DNA of 64,000 nucleotides from the NCBI GenBank assembly GCA_020632655.1, contig JACKFD010000003.1:62001-126000 (forward strand), given 5' to 3'. The DNA is from Spirochaetaceae bacterium. GTDB taxonomy: Bacteria > Myxococcota_A > UBA9160 > UBA4427. Numbering within the stretch: the first letter of the stretch is position 1; every line of letters begins with the position of its first letter. The notes under the pieces are model-generated. The model worked only from the letters and a program-made list of their open reading frames with translations. It was not told the DNA's origin and did not search any database. The position numbers were made by a program, and so were the translations under genes. This document shows, piece after piece, positions 18,842 through 27,894 of this stretch.

Positions 18842-20156
18842 CATCGCGCTGCTCTCGGCGTTGGCTCTGGCGCCACTGCTGTTGGTGGCGCTGCTCCTGC
18901 GCCCGCGCCTTCGGCCCGGGCTCGGCGAGCGCCTCGGCCGGCTCGTTCCGCTCGCATCCGACGAGGGCCGCGCGGCGACCTCGCCGCACCCGGGTGGGGG
19001 TCCGTCCGGGCCGCGCCCGAGCACGGTCTGGATCCACGCCTCGAGCGTGGGCGAGGCGAAGGCGGCCTCGCGTCTGGCACGCGAGCTCGCGGTCCGGGGG
19101 CATGCCGTGCGCACCTCGACGATGACGATGGGCGGGCGCAGCGTGCTGCGCCGCGAGCTGCCGGAGCTACCGGCACAGCTCGCTCCCCTCGATCATCCGT
19201 GGTGCGTCGAGGGCGCGCTGCGCCGTGCGCGGCCCGGGCTCTCCGTGCTGATCGAGACGGAGCTCTGGCCGGGCTGGATCGCCGGCTGTGCGCGCCACGA
19301 CGTGCCGATCGTCGTCGCCTCCGGTCGCCTCTCGGACCGGTCCTTCCCCCGCTATCGCCGCGTGCGTCCGCTGCTCGGGACGACGCTGCGCAGGCTCGAC
19401 GCCGTCGGCGCCCGAACGGATCTCGATGCCGAGCGCTTCGTCGAGCTCGGCGTGCCGGAGGCGCGGGTGCGGGTCACGGGCGACCTCAAGCTCGATCCGC
19501 CGACCGAGCAGCCGGCCCTCGCGATCGATCTGATCCGCGCGCTGGCCGACGTGCCGGTCGTGATCGGCGGCAGCACGCACGCGGGCGAGGAGGAGGCGCT
19601 GGTCGACGCGCTCGAGGCGGCCGAGAAGGCGGGGCACGTCTTCGTGCTCGTGCTGGCGCCCCGCCAGATCGAGCGCGCGTCCGCGATCGAGCGGTCGTGT
19701 CGCACGCGCGGGCGGCGGGTCCGGCTGCGCAGCCGGCTCGAGGGGCGTCACCTCGTGCCGGGCGAGGTCCTCGTGCTCGACACCCTGGGCGAGCTGCCCG
19801 CGCTCTACGCGACGGCGTCGGTCGCCTTCGTGGGTGGGACGCTCGCGCCGATCGGTGGGCACAACCTGGTGGAGCCCGTCCACGCGGGCTGTCCCGTGCT
19901 CTTCGGGCCGCGCTACGAGAACGTGCGCAAGGTCGTCGAGATCCTCACGCACGGCGGCGCGGGGCGATGCGTGGACTCGCGTGAGATGCTCGCTCGCGCG
20001 GTGGTCGAGGCCTTCGACGATCTCGAGGCCTGCCGCCGTCGGGGGGAGATCGGACGCGAGACGCTGCTGGCCCATCGCGGCAGCTTCGATCGCACGCTCG
20101 CGATGCTCGAGGAGGTCCTCGATCGGAGGGGTCGGACGCACGCGGGGGGCGCCTAG
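18822..20156 (+). CDS. waaA: Kdo transferase WaaA (KdtA)
   Basis: GT30 enzyme that attaches Kdo to lipid IVA at the inner membrane. A hydrophobic N-terminal anchor is followed by WIHASSVGEAKAASRLAREL, the block IETELWPGWIAGC, and the C-terminal GGTLAPIGGHNLVEP. TTG 18822 lies five bases after GGAGGA, inside the end of lpxB, and gives 444 residues. A Gly/Pro/Ser-rich insertion of about 15 residues sits between the anchor and the first domain. The number of Kdo residues added cannot be read from sequence. Confidence 0.93.
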   Translation: MSILGHSIALLSALALAPLLLVALLLRPRLRPGLGERLGRLVPLASDEGRAATSPHPGGGPSGPRPSTVWIHASSVGEAKAASRLARELAVRGHAVRTSTMTMGGRSVLRRELPELPAQLAPLDHPWCVEGALRRARPGLSVLIETELWPGWIAGCARHDVPIVVASGRLSDRSFPRYRRVRPLLGTTLRRLDAVGARTDLDAERFVELGVPEARVRVTGDLKLDPPTEQPALAIDLIRALADVPVVIGGSTHAGEEEALVDALEAAEKAGHVFVLVLAPRQIERASAIERSCRTRGRRVRLRSRLEGRHLVPGEVLVLDTLGELPALYATASVAFVGGTLAPIGGHNLVEPVHAGCPVLFGPRYENVRKVVEILTHGGAGRCVDSREMLARAVVEAFDDLEACRRRGEIGRETLLAHRGSFDRTLAMLEEVLDRRGRTHAGGA

Positions 20157-20157
20157 C

Positions 20158-21348
20158 ATGGCGCAGACGCCGGGTGGACGGGGGCCGGACGACGGGGCCG
20201 CCGCCGTCGGATCGACGCCGCTGGTGCGGGTCGGCAGGGCGGTCGCACGGGGTCTGCTGCGGGTGGCGAGCTGGCCCTACGCACTCGGCGCCCGGCTCCA
20301 TCGTCGCCTCGGCCGACGTCGCTCCGCGGTCCGGGGCCGTCCGGCCTGCGCGATCGTGAGCGTCGGCGGTCTGACCGTCGGGGGAGCCGGCAAGACGCCG
20401 ATCGCCGCCCGTCTCGCCCGGGCGCTCCAGGACCGGGGCCATCGCGTCGTGCTCGCGAGCCGCGGCTATCGCGGCGCCTCGCGGGCCCCGGTCTGCGTCG
20501 TCTCCGACGGTCGGCGGGTGCTCTCGAGCGTCGCGCAGAGCGGCGAGGAGTCGTTGCTCCTCGCGAGCCAGGCGCCCGGTGTGCCCGTGCTATGCGGCCG
20601 CGACCGTCGGGTCGTCGGTCATCACGCCGTCGCCGCCTTCGACGCGCAGATCCTCGTGCTCGACGACGGATTCCAGCACCATCGCCTCGCCCGCGATCTC
20701 GACCTCGTCTGCCTCGACGGCCCCGATCCGCTCGGAAACGGTCGGGTCCTGCCGGCCGGGCCCCTGCGCGAGCCTGCTTCGAGTCTCGCCGCCGCCGATT
20801 GGCTCTGCCTCGTCGATGCAGAGACCGACGCGCCCGGTGGGGCCTCGGCGATCGTCGGGGCGACCCCGGCGCACCGCCCGACGTCCGCACTGGACGCGAT
20901 CCTCGAAGCCCATCGGGCTCGCGGCGGGCGCGTCCTCCGGGCGCGTCGCCGCGCGGAGGGACTCGTCTCCCTGGACCGCCGTCGCCACGAGTCCCTCGAC
21001 TGGCTGAAGGACCGACGGGTCGGGCTGCTCTGCGCGCTCGGTCGGCCCGAGACGCTGCGGCGCACCCTGCGCGGGCTCGGCGCCCGGATCGTCGCGGAGC
21101 GTCTCTTCCGGGATCATCACGACTATCGTCCACGGGACCTGCGCGACCTCGACGTCACGCCCGAGGCCTGGATCACGAGCGAGAAGGACGCGCTCAAGAT
21201 CCAGCCCGACTGGCCGGGCGAGCGCGTCGTGCTCGTCCTCGAGAGTGCGGCGGAGATCGACGACGAGGCCGCCGTGCTCGATGCGCTCGAGGCCTGGCTT
21301 CGCGAGCGCGGACGCCTCGATCGAGGGTCGCCGATCAATCGGTCGTGA
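20158..21348 (+). CDS. lpxK: Tetraacyldisaccharide 4'-kinase LpxK
   Basis: LpxK phosphorylates the 4' position of the lipid A disaccharide. The membrane-associated N-terminus is followed by a P-loop at about residue 71 (GLTVGGAGKTPIAARLA). The conserved LVLDDGFQHHRLARDLDLV segment and the C-terminal FRDHHDYRPRDL are present. ATG 20158 is one base after the waaA stop. The protein is 396 residues, longer than E. coli LpxK (328), mostly through an N-terminal leader of about 30 residues. Its 3' end overlaps the convergent minus-strand gene by 14 bases. Confidence 0.93.
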   Translation: MAQTPGGRGPDDGAAAVGSTPLVRVGRAVARGLLRVASWPYALGARLHRRLGRRRSAVRGRPACAIVSVGGLTVGGAGKTPIAARLARALQDRGHRVVLASRGYRGASRAPVCVVSDGRRVLSSVAQSGEESLLLASQAPGVPVLCGRDRRVVGHHAVAAFDAQILVLDDGFQHHRLARDLDLVCLDGPDPLGNGRVLPAGPLREPASSLAAADWLCLVDAETDAPGGASAIVGATPAHRPTSALDAILEAHRARGGRVLRARRRAEGLVSLDRRRHESLDWLKDRRVGLLCALGRPETLRRTLRGLGARIVAERLFRDHHDYRPRDLRDLDVTPEAWITSEKDALKIQPDWPGERVVLVLESAAEIDDEAAVLDALEAWLRERGRLDRGSPINRS

Positions 21349-23278
21349 TGCGGATCAGACGGCCCGCCCGGTCGATTCCGAAGCGCGCCGCGAGCGACGC
21401 GCGGCCGGGCCAGGGCCATCCGAATCGACTGCGCAATGCGAAGAGCGACACGACCAGTCGCTCCGGGTCGTCCCCCGTCGCGCCGACCAGATCCACGCGC
21501 ACGAAGCCGAGCGCGAGTGCGCCGAAGCGGGCGTCGGGATGGTCGACGGCCAGGGGACCCCGGACGTCGCCGCCGCTCCCGGCGCCGACCTGCACCAGTC
21601 GGGTCGGCGTCTCGAGCTCGAAGACCTGCAGGTTGTGGTGGTGTCCGACGAGTGCGAGCTGGACCGCGCGCCCGGACTCGGCGATCGCCTCGCGCACCCA
21701 GGCGGGGTAGCCGCCGCGGGGCAGGCCGCCCTGGTCGTCGGTGGCGATCGGACGGTGGGCCGCGAGGACGATCCAGGGGCCGCGGGCGCGTGTGAGGGCG
21801 TCGCGCAGCGCGGCCTTCATGCGCTCGGGCTCGCGGATCGCGGGCTCGGACTCGAAGAGCACGAGGCTGAGCCCCGGCGTGACCTCGAGCGGCTCGGCGA
21901 GGCCCCGGGTCATCCGCCAGCCCGGCAGGAAGAGCGGCACCGATTCCTGCTCGAGGGCGGCGCTGCCGGGCTGCTTGAGGTCGTGGTTGCCGAGTACGGC
22001 GAAGAGGGGAACGGGGCCGAGTCGTCCGGGCTCGCCGTCGCAGGCGTCGACGACCTCCTTCGAGCGGGGACCATCGAAGGCGAGGAAGGCGCAGTAGGGC
22101 CGCACGAGATTGTGTCGCACGCGCTCGACGAGGTGCTCGCGATCGAGCCCGTTCCAGTAGAAGTTGTCGCCGAGCAGCGTGATCGCGTCGACGGGCGCGC
22201 GTTGCGCCTCCCGCTCCATCGCCGCTGCGACCCGCAGCTGGCCGCCGAGGAACGCGAAGGGGCCCGGCTCCCGACCGGTGTCGCCGAGTGCGAACATCGA
22301 CCAGCGCGGCGTCGTCGTCTGCGTCTCCGCCGAGACCTGCCCCGCGAAGTCTTCGACCGACCCATCGCGAAGGGAGGTGCGCTCGTCGGCGGGACATCCC
22401 ACGAGTCCGGCGCACGTCGCGAGCAGCAGCGCCTTGCGTGCGACGCGGCGCGGCCACGCCCGGCGATGTCGACGCAGTCGGCGCCGCTCGACGGGCAGGC
22501 GGTCGAGCATCGCTCGGCGCAGCGCGCGGTCGCCCGCGCAGTAGGCGACGAGGACGCGCCGCGCTATGCCGCCGTCGCGGTCGAGGAGTGCCTGGTGACC
22601 GAGCTTCCCGGCCGAGCGGGCGAGTCGCATCAGCTCGGCCATCCGGTCGCCGGGGCCCGGGGAAGCGACGCGTCGCGCATGATCGAGATCGATCAGGGTG
22701 AGGGCGGGGCCCGTGTCGCCGCCGGGCTCGACGAGCAGGTTGCGCAGCTGCAGATCGCCGTGCAGCACGCCCGCATCGTGCAGACGCCGCAGGCTGCGTC
22801 CGAGCTCCGCCGCGGCCGCGCGCCGGAGCGGCGCATCGGGCGCGCTGCGTAGCCAGGCATCGCCGTCGAGGGCGTCGGGCCGGTCGACGGACGCGAAGAC
22901 CATGCGCCAGACGAGACGCCGTCGGCGCGCGATCGCCGCGACGGGCTCGGCCAGGGCGATCCCCCGAGCACGCAGCTCGACCGAGAGCGCGAGCTCCCGC
23001 ATCGCCCGCCCGGGTCGCAGGAAACGATCCCGCGTGAGGCCGGCGAGCCAGCCGCCGTGTCGCAGGGGACGAAGGCGGATCGGGACGCCCGCGTGATCGC
23101 GAACGAGCACGTGCGCCCCCCGGCCGCCGGGCACGCGCCGCCCGCTCGACAGCACGATGTCGAAGTCACGGGCGCAGCCGAGTCCGGCGCCGTCGATCCG
23201 CGCCTGGTCGCCGCTCGGAAAGGCGAGGCGGAATCCACGATGCGAGACCCGGTCGATCCCGGTCCCCGGCTCCGTCAT
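21335..23278 (-). CDS. LPS-kinase-like domain fused to a metallophosphoesterase
   Basis: One uninterrupted 647-residue frame holds two enzymes. Residues 1-250 look like the Kdo/InaA/WaaP kinase family, with catalytic loop HGDLQLRN (173-180) and metal motif IDLD (196-199). Residues 279-295 (VARKALLLATCAGLVGC) form a hydrophobic stretch ending in a lipobox-like Cys295. Residues 325-647 are a calcineurin-type phosphoesterase with GDTG (332), LLGDNFYW (368), GNHD (430), AAHRP and GHHHN (545). If the stretch spans the membrane, the kinase is cytoplasmic and the phosphoesterase periplasmic. A separate lipoprotein could instead start at an internal ATG (22510). The start overlaps the permease stop as ATGA. 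Substrates are unknown. Confidence 0.8.
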   Translation of the reverse strand: MTEPGTGIDRVSHRGFRLAFPSGDQARIDGAGLGCARDFDIVLSSGRRVPGGRGAHVLVRDHAGVPIRLRPLRHGGWLAGLTRDRFLRPGRAMRELALSVELRARGIALAEPVAAIARRRRLVWRMVFASVDRPDALDGDAWLRSAPDAPLRRAAAAELGRSLRRLHDAGVLHGDLQLRNLLVEPGGDTGPALTLIDLDHARRVASPGPGDRMAELMRLARSAGKLGHQALLDRDGGIARRVLVAYCAGDRALRRAMLDRLPVERRRLRRHRRAWPRRVARKALLLATCAGLVGCPADERTSLRDGSVEDFAGQVSAETQTTTPRWSMFALGDTGREPGPFAFLGGQLRVAAAMEREAQRAPVDAITLLGDNFYWNGLDREHLVERVRHNLVRPYCAFLAFDGPRSKEVVDACDGEPGRLGPVPLFAVLGNHDLKQPGSAALEQESVPLFLPGWRMTRGLAEPLEVTPGLSLVLFESEPAIREPERMKAALRDALTRARGPWIVLAAHRPIATDDQGGLPRGGYPAWVREAIAESGRAVQLALVGHHHNLQVFELETPTRLVQVGAGSGGDVRGPLAVDHPDARFGALALGFVRVDLVGATGDDPERLVVSLFALRSRFGWPWPGRASLAARFGIDRAGRLIRITTD

Positions 23279-24405
23279 CGCGGGATCCGTCCGCGCGACC
23301 GCGCGGCGAGCGTCACGCCCGCTGCCGCGAAGACCCCGTTCGGAAGCCAGCTCGCCACCGCCGCGGGCACCCGGCCCTGGCGTGCCACCGACTCGCCGAA
23401 CGCGCCGAGGCCGTAGTAGGTGAAGGCGGCGGTCAAGGCGAGCAGGAGGCCGAGACTGCGTCCGCGATGCTCGCTCGCGAGGGCCAGGGGGACTGCGACC
23501 GCGGCAAAGAGCAGCGGAGCGAAGGGCAGACTCCGTCGGCGGTGGAGCTCGAGCTCGTACTCGATGGGATTGCGCTGATCGAGCTCGCGCAGCGGATCAC
23601 CGGCCCGCGCCCGGGCCAGCACGGCGAGCAGCTCGGCGCGGTCCATCTGCTTGGGACGGACCGGGCCGAAGTCGGCTCCGAGCAGGAAGCCGACGTCCAT
23701 GCGGACCGAGAAGGCGTCGAAGCGCATGCGCTCGTAGCGGTCGGGGTCGTCCGGCCGCGGGCGCAGATGCAGGTCGCCCTCGGCGAGCCGGATCTCGATC
23801 TCCGCCGCCTCGGCGTCGAAGACCAGCTGGCCCTGCTTCGCGAAGACGTGGAAGGGGCGGTCCGGTTGCGTCTCGTCGTAGATCATGATTCCCGAGAGAC
23901 CACCGTCGCGCTCCCGCGACTCGACGAAGACGATGCGCGAGCCGAGGCGGCGGAACACGCCCGGCTCGATCAAGGCCCCCCGTGCCGCGACCGCCTTGAA
24001 GGTGCGGACGAGCTCGCGTCGCGCCTCGTGCTCGACGCTCGAGAGCAGCCAGGCCGATAGTCCCGCGATCGCCGCGCCGAGCACGAGCTGGGGCACGAGG
24101 AGGGCGAGCGGGCCGAGCCCCGCGGCGCGCCATCCGCGCAGCTCGCCGTCGCCGCCGAGACGCCGGATCGCGAGCAGGATGCCCACGAGGAAGGCCAGGG
24201 GGAGCGAGTAGGAGAGCGCGACCGGGACGATGCATCGCAGGACGACCGCGAGATCCGCCGGCGTCATGCCGATCAGGAAGAGCTCGTCGAGCCGTCGCAG
24301 CAGGTTCTGCGTGAGCAGGACGAGCGTGAGTACGGCGAAGGACAGTCCGAAGTAGAGCGACGTCTCGCGCATCACGTAGAGCGACAGGGTGCGCGGACAT
24401 CGCAT
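23275..24405 (-). CDS. lptF: LptF/LptG-family LPS export permease
   Basis: Inner-membrane permease of the LptB2FG complex that extracts LPS toward the periplasmic bridge. The 376-residue product has three N-terminal helices (YFGLSFAVLTLVLLTQNLLR and following), a periplasmic jellyroll domain in the middle, and three C-terminal helices after LHRRRSLPFAPLLFAAVAVP. The segment PVALSYSLPLAFLVGILLAI is typical of YjgP/YjgQ. Only one such gene is here, so the partner and LptB are elsewhere. ATG 24405 sits behind AAGGAG with one base between, which is unusually short. It is divergent from the heptosyltransferase genes. Confidence 0.88.
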   Translation of the reverse strand: MRCPRTLSLYVMRETSLYFGLSFAVLTLVLLTQNLLRRLDELFLIGMTPADLAVVLRCIVPVALSYSLPLAFLVGILLAIRRLGGDGELRGWRAAGLGPLALLVPQLVLGAAIAGLSAWLLSSVEHEARRELVRTFKAVAARGALIEPGVFRRLGSRIVFVESRERDGGLSGIMIYDETQPDRPFHVFAKQGQLVFDAEAAEIEIRLAEGDLHLRPRPDDPDRYERMRFDAFSVRMDVGFLLGADFGPVRPKQMDRAELLAVLARARAGDPLRELDQRNPIEYELELHRRRSLPFAPLLFAAVAVPLALASEHRGRSLGLLLALTAAFTYYGLGAFGESVARQGRVPAAVASWLPNGVFAAAGVTLAARSRGRIPR

Positions 24406-24412
24406 GCTCCTT

Positions 24413-24418
24413 ATCCTA
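24413..24418 (-). promoter_or_regulatory. -10 box candidate for the lptF unit, near-leaderless
   Basis: On the minus strand TAGGAT lies seven bases before the ATG at 24405. Transcription from it would begin at or next to the start codon. No good -35 box is visible at 17 bp. Similar -10 placement is seen at purM, the 40618 glycosyltransferase and ftsY. Confidence 0.4.
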
Positions 24419-24590
24419 TCGGCCGCGCCACGGGCCGGCGAGGGAGCGTCCGACGCACTCCGGGCCGCGGCGGCGTCCGGCTCCGTGATGCGTGTGGGGG
24501 ATGGCTGCGGTCCCGTCGGCTCCGGGGCGCCTTGTCAGGTCCGGGAGACGGCGGAGGGGTAGGGCGGTGTCGCGACGGCGAGGGGACGGG

Positions 24591-25724
24591 ATGTTCGCGG
24601 ATCGCGTGCTCCTCATCCGTCTCGGCGCGATGGGCGACGTGGTGCGGACGCTCCCGGCGGCGGCCTGTCTGCGGCAGATGCATCCCGGCGCGCACCTCGC
24701 CTGGCTCGTGGAGCCTGCGGCGGCCGGGGTGGTCGAGGCCTCGGGGCTCGTCGACGAGACCCTGGTCTTTCCGCGGGGCGAGCTCGTCGCGGCCTTGCGT
24801 GCGGCGGACGCACTCGCCTTCGGTCGTTGTCTGGGCGGCTTCCTGCGGCGCCTGCGAGCCCGCCGCTTCGAGCTCGTGCTCGATTTCCACGGCCTCCTGA
24901 AGAGTGGACTGCTGGCCCGTCTCTCGGGTGCACCCGTGCGCTACGGCTTCGGCCGGGGCGTGGCGCGCGAGCTCTCCGACGTCTTCGTCAATCGACACGT
25001 GCAGCTGCCCTCGCGCGGCGTGTCGCGCTTCGATCGCAATGCGGCCCTCGTCGCCGCGCTCGTACCCGACGCCGAGCTCCCCGCTCATCCGCTGCTCGCG
25101 GCCTCGCCGATCGCCCTCGCCCGGATGGTCGCGCGCCTTCGGATCAGTGGTCGCGAGCAGGCGAGCCGCTTCGTACTGCTGCATCCGGGTAGCAGTGCCG
25201 GCGCCCGGCACAAACGTTATGCGACGGCGGGATGGGCGGCGGTGGCGCGGCGGCTCGCGGCCTCGGGGCTCGAGGTCTGGGTCGCCTGCGGCGCCGGTCG
25301 CGAGGAGCGTCAGCTCGCCGACGAGGTGCTCCGGGCCGCCGGCGGAGCTGCCCACGCGGCGCCGGAGACGCGCGCCTTCGACGATCTGCTGGCGCTGCTC
25401 GCACGCGCGGCGGTCTTCGCCTCGGCCGACACGGGACCGCTGCACGCGGCCTCCCTCGCCGGCGTGCCCGTCGTGCAGCTGCTCGGTCCGACGGATCCGA
25501 TCCAGAACGCACCCTGGGCCGCGACGCCCTGGCGCCGTGTGCACTACGCGCTGCCCTGCAGCCCGTGTCGACGCGGCTGCGCCGATCCGGCCTGCATGCG
25601 CGCGATTCCGCCCGCCCGCGTCGCAGACGCGATCCTCGAGCTCGCGCGCCTCGCGGATCGTCCGGCGCTCTCCGTGGGCGGCACGCAGGCATCGACGGAG
25701 AGCGGGGCCGAGGGCGGCGCGTGA
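24591..25724 (+). CDS. waaC: Glycosyltransferase family 9, probable LPS heptosyltransferase I
   Basis: GT9 enzyme adding L-glycero-D-manno-heptose to the LPS inner core. The N-terminal motif VLLIRLGAMGDVVRTLPAA and the C-terminal donor-site region SADTGPLHAASLAGVPVVQL with GPTDP are diagnostic. ATG 24591 has AGGGGA close upstream (377 residues). GTG 24567 with GGAGGGG would add eight residues and is equally possible. The C-terminal tail includes the Cys-rich CSPCRRGCADPAC, seen in several deltaproteobacterial homologues. It overlaps waaF by GTGA. The WaaC assignment relative to other GT9 enzymes is by order and similarity only. Confidence 0.83.
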   Translation: MFADRVLLIRLGAMGDVVRTLPAAACLRQMHPGAHLAWLVEPAAAGVVEASGLVDETLVFPRGELVAALRAADALAFGRCLGGFLRRLRARRFELVLDFHGLLKSGLLARLSGAPVRYGFGRGVARELSDVFVNRHVQLPSRGVSRFDRNAALVAALVPDAELPAHPLLAASPIALARMVARLRISGREQASRFVLLHPGSSAGARHKRYATAGWAAVARRLAASGLEVWVACGAGREERQLADEVLRAAGGAAHAAPETRAFDDLLALLARAAVFASADTGPLHAASLAGVPVVQLLGPTDPIQNAPWAATPWRRVHYALPCSPCRRGCADPACMRAIPPARVADAILELARLADRPALSVGGTQASTESGAEGGA

Positions 25725-26842
25725 GCCGCGCCCGGCGCGAGGAGGCGCGGATCCTGGTGCGGGGTCCGAACTGGCTCGGGGACGTGGTGATGTCGACGCC
25801 GGGATTGCGTCTGCTCCGGGAGAGCTGGCCCCGGGCGGAGATCGTGCTCGAGCTGCCCGAGGCGCTGCATCCGTTGCTCGAGGGCAGCGGCCTCTACGAC
25901 CGCCTGCGCATCGCGCCCCGACGGCCGTCGCGCGGAGTGGACCTGCTCCGCGACGCACGTGCCCTGGCCCGCGAGCGATTCGAGCTCGGGATCGTGATCC
26001 CCGAGTCGATCTCCTCCGCGCTGCGCATGCGGCTCGGTGGCGTCGCGCACGTGGTCGGGACGGCGCGTGATCCCGTCCGTCGCAAGCTGCTCCACGAGGT
26101 CGTGTCCGTGCCCGCCGACTGGGGGACTCGTCGCCTCGTCGCGCGTGAGCGGTTCGTGCTCCATCTGATGGGGGCCGTGACGGGTCGCCGGAGCGACGAT
26201 GCGCGGCTCGTGCTGCGGGTGACCGAGGACGAGCGACGAAGGCTCGCCGACGCGCTCGCGAGCCGGGGCATCGACGCAGGCGGTCTCGCATCCGATCCGC
26301 CGATCGTGCTCGCGCCCGGTGCCGGCTACGGCGAGTCGAAGTGCTGGCCGGCCGAGTCCTTCGCGGCGCTCGCCGATCGATTGCTCGAGTCGGGACGACG
26401 CGTCCTGCTGCTCGGCGGACCGGGGGAGGGCGAGCGGCTGCGGCGTGTCGAGGCGGCGCTGCGGGTCGAGCCCGCCGCGGGCGCGTTCGTCGTGCTCGAC
26501 GCCGCGCTCGATCTGGGGGCGGTCAAGGCGCTGCTCGCGCAGGCGGGGGCGCTGGTCGCGAACGATGCCGGGCTGCGTCACGTGGCCGCGGCCTTCGGTC
26601 GGCCCGGCGTCGTCTTCTTCGGCCCCACGGCGGTCGAGAAGACCGCGGCGAACCTCGCCGCCTTCGAGGCGCTCGAGACCGAGCACGGCTGTCGTCCCTG
26701 CTACCGCCGTCGCTGCCCGATCGACCATCGCTGCCTGCGCTCGATCGGCGTCGACGAGGCGTGGTCCGCCCTCGCTCGCGCCGAGCGCCGCGCGCTCGGA
26801 CCGGGTTCTTCGGCGCCCTCGATCGGGGTGCGCCCGGCATGA
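25721..26842 (+). CDS. waaF: LPS heptosyltransferase II
   Basis: WaaF (RfaF) adds the second inner-core heptose. The 373-residue protein has the signature RGPNWLGDVVMSTPGLRLL, donor-site residues LAPGAGYGESKCWPAESFA, NDAGLRHVAAAFG and FFGPTAVEKT, and the typical C-terminal cysteine cluster CRPCYRRRCPIDHRCL. GTG 25721 overlaps the previous stop as GTGA, and the stop overlaps the next ATG. Confidence 0.92.
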   Translation: MSRARREEARILVRGPNWLGDVVMSTPGLRLLRESWPRAEIVLELPEALHPLLEGSGLYDRLRIAPRRPSRGVDLLRDARALARERFELGIVIPESISSALRMRLGGVAHVVGTARDPVRRKLLHEVVSVPADWGTRRLVARERFVLHLMGAVTGRRSDDARLVLRVTEDERRRLADALASRGIDAGGLASDPPIVLAPGAGYGESKCWPAESFAALADRLLESGRRVLLLGGPGEGERLRRVEAALRVEPAAGAFVVLDAALDLGAVKALLAQAGALVANDAGLRHVAAAFGRPGVVFFGPTAVEKTAANLAAFEALETEHGCRPCYRRRCPIDHRCLRSIGVDEAWSALARAERRALGPGSSAPSIGVRPA

Positions 26843-27849
26843 TCGACCTGAGCGTCGTGATTCCGAGCTTCGAGAACCGCTCGGCTCTCGCCGACTGTCT
26901 CGCGGCCCTCGATCGCGCACGCGCGGAGCGCCCGGGCCTCGCCGTCGAGACGATCGTCGTGGACAACGGCTCCCGGGACGGGACGCTCGAGCTGATGGGT
27001 GGGACGGGGCCGGCCGTGCGATGGCTGCCCTTTGCGCGCAATCTCGGCTTCGCAGCAGCGGTGAACCGGGGGCTGTGTCTGCGGCGCGGCCGGCACGCCC
27101 TGCTGCTCAACAGCGACGTCGCGATCGCGCCGGACGTGCTCGCGCGGGGCGTCGCACTGCTCGACGCGCGGCCGGACCTCGGACTGCTCGGCGTCGAGCT
27201 GCGCTTTCCGGATGGTCGGCCCCAGCGATCCGTGCACGCGCTGCCGGGCTGGCAGACGACGCTGCTGCCCGATCCGCTCGTGGCCTGGCTGCGACCGCGG
27301 GCGGCGCCCCGACATCGACGCGGCCCGCGGCGTCCGCTCCTCCCCGGCGACCCGGGGCTGCGCGCGGTCGAGGCGATCCGCGGCGCGGCGCTCTTCGTAC
27401 GGGGCGAGCTGATCGAGAGGCTGGGCTTGCTCGACGAGTCCTACTTCTTCTTTCTCGAGGACACGGAGTATTGCCGACGCGCGGCCGAGGCCGGCTACCG
27501 CGTGATGCAGGCGGAGGGGCTCCTCGCCACGCACGCGCTCGGCGGGAGCAGCAAGCGGCGCGCGCCCCTCGCCACCCGCATCGAGTACGAACGCGCGCTC
27601 GACCGCTATCTCCGCACCCACCACGGGCGGGTGCTGGCGGAGGTCGCAGCCGGTCTGCGTGGGCTGTCGGCGGCGGTCGGTCTCGTGGTCGGGGCTCCCG
27701 GGGCCCTGGTCGGCCCGCGGCGGCGTGCACGTTTCGTCCGGCGCTGGGGACGGCTGCTGTGGCATCTTCGCGGACGCCCCGCCGACCCGAGCCTCGCGGA
27801 CGCGCTCGCGCGAGGCCCGGTACCCGACGGGGTGCGGTCGCACGACTGA
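26839..27849 (+). CDS. Glycosyltransferase family 2
   Basis: GT-A fold transferase of 336 residues. The N-terminal nucleotide-binding block is LSVVIPSFENRSALADCLAA, followed by VDNGSRDGT, NLGFAAAVNRG, and the metal-binding LLLNSDVAI. The acceptor-side region GLLDESYFFFLEDTEYCRRA is typical of rhamnosyl/galactofuranosyl-type GT2 enzymes. ATG 26839 overlaps waaF by four bases. It lies between waaF and the heptose kinase, so it probably adds a core or O-antigen sugar; donor and acceptor are unknown. Confidence 0.85.
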   Translation: MIDLSVVIPSFENRSALADCLAALDRARAERPGLAVETIVVDNGSRDGTLELMGGTGPAVRWLPFARNLGFAAAVNRGLCLRRGRHALLLNSDVAIAPDVLARGVALLDARPDLGLLGVELRFPDGRPQRSVHALPGWQTTLLPDPLVAWLRPRAAPRHRRGPRRPLLPGDPGLRAVEAIRGAALFVRGELIERLGLLDESYFFFLEDTEYCRRAAEAGYRVMQAEGLLATHALGGSSKRRAPLATRIEYERALDRYLRTHHGRVLAEVAAGLRGLSAAVGLVVGAPGALVGPRRRARFVRRWGRLLWHLRGRPADPSLADALARGPVPDGVRSHD

Positions 27850-27894
27850 CGCGCGGGCCGCTTCGATTTTCGGACGGGGGAGGACGACGTCTTC

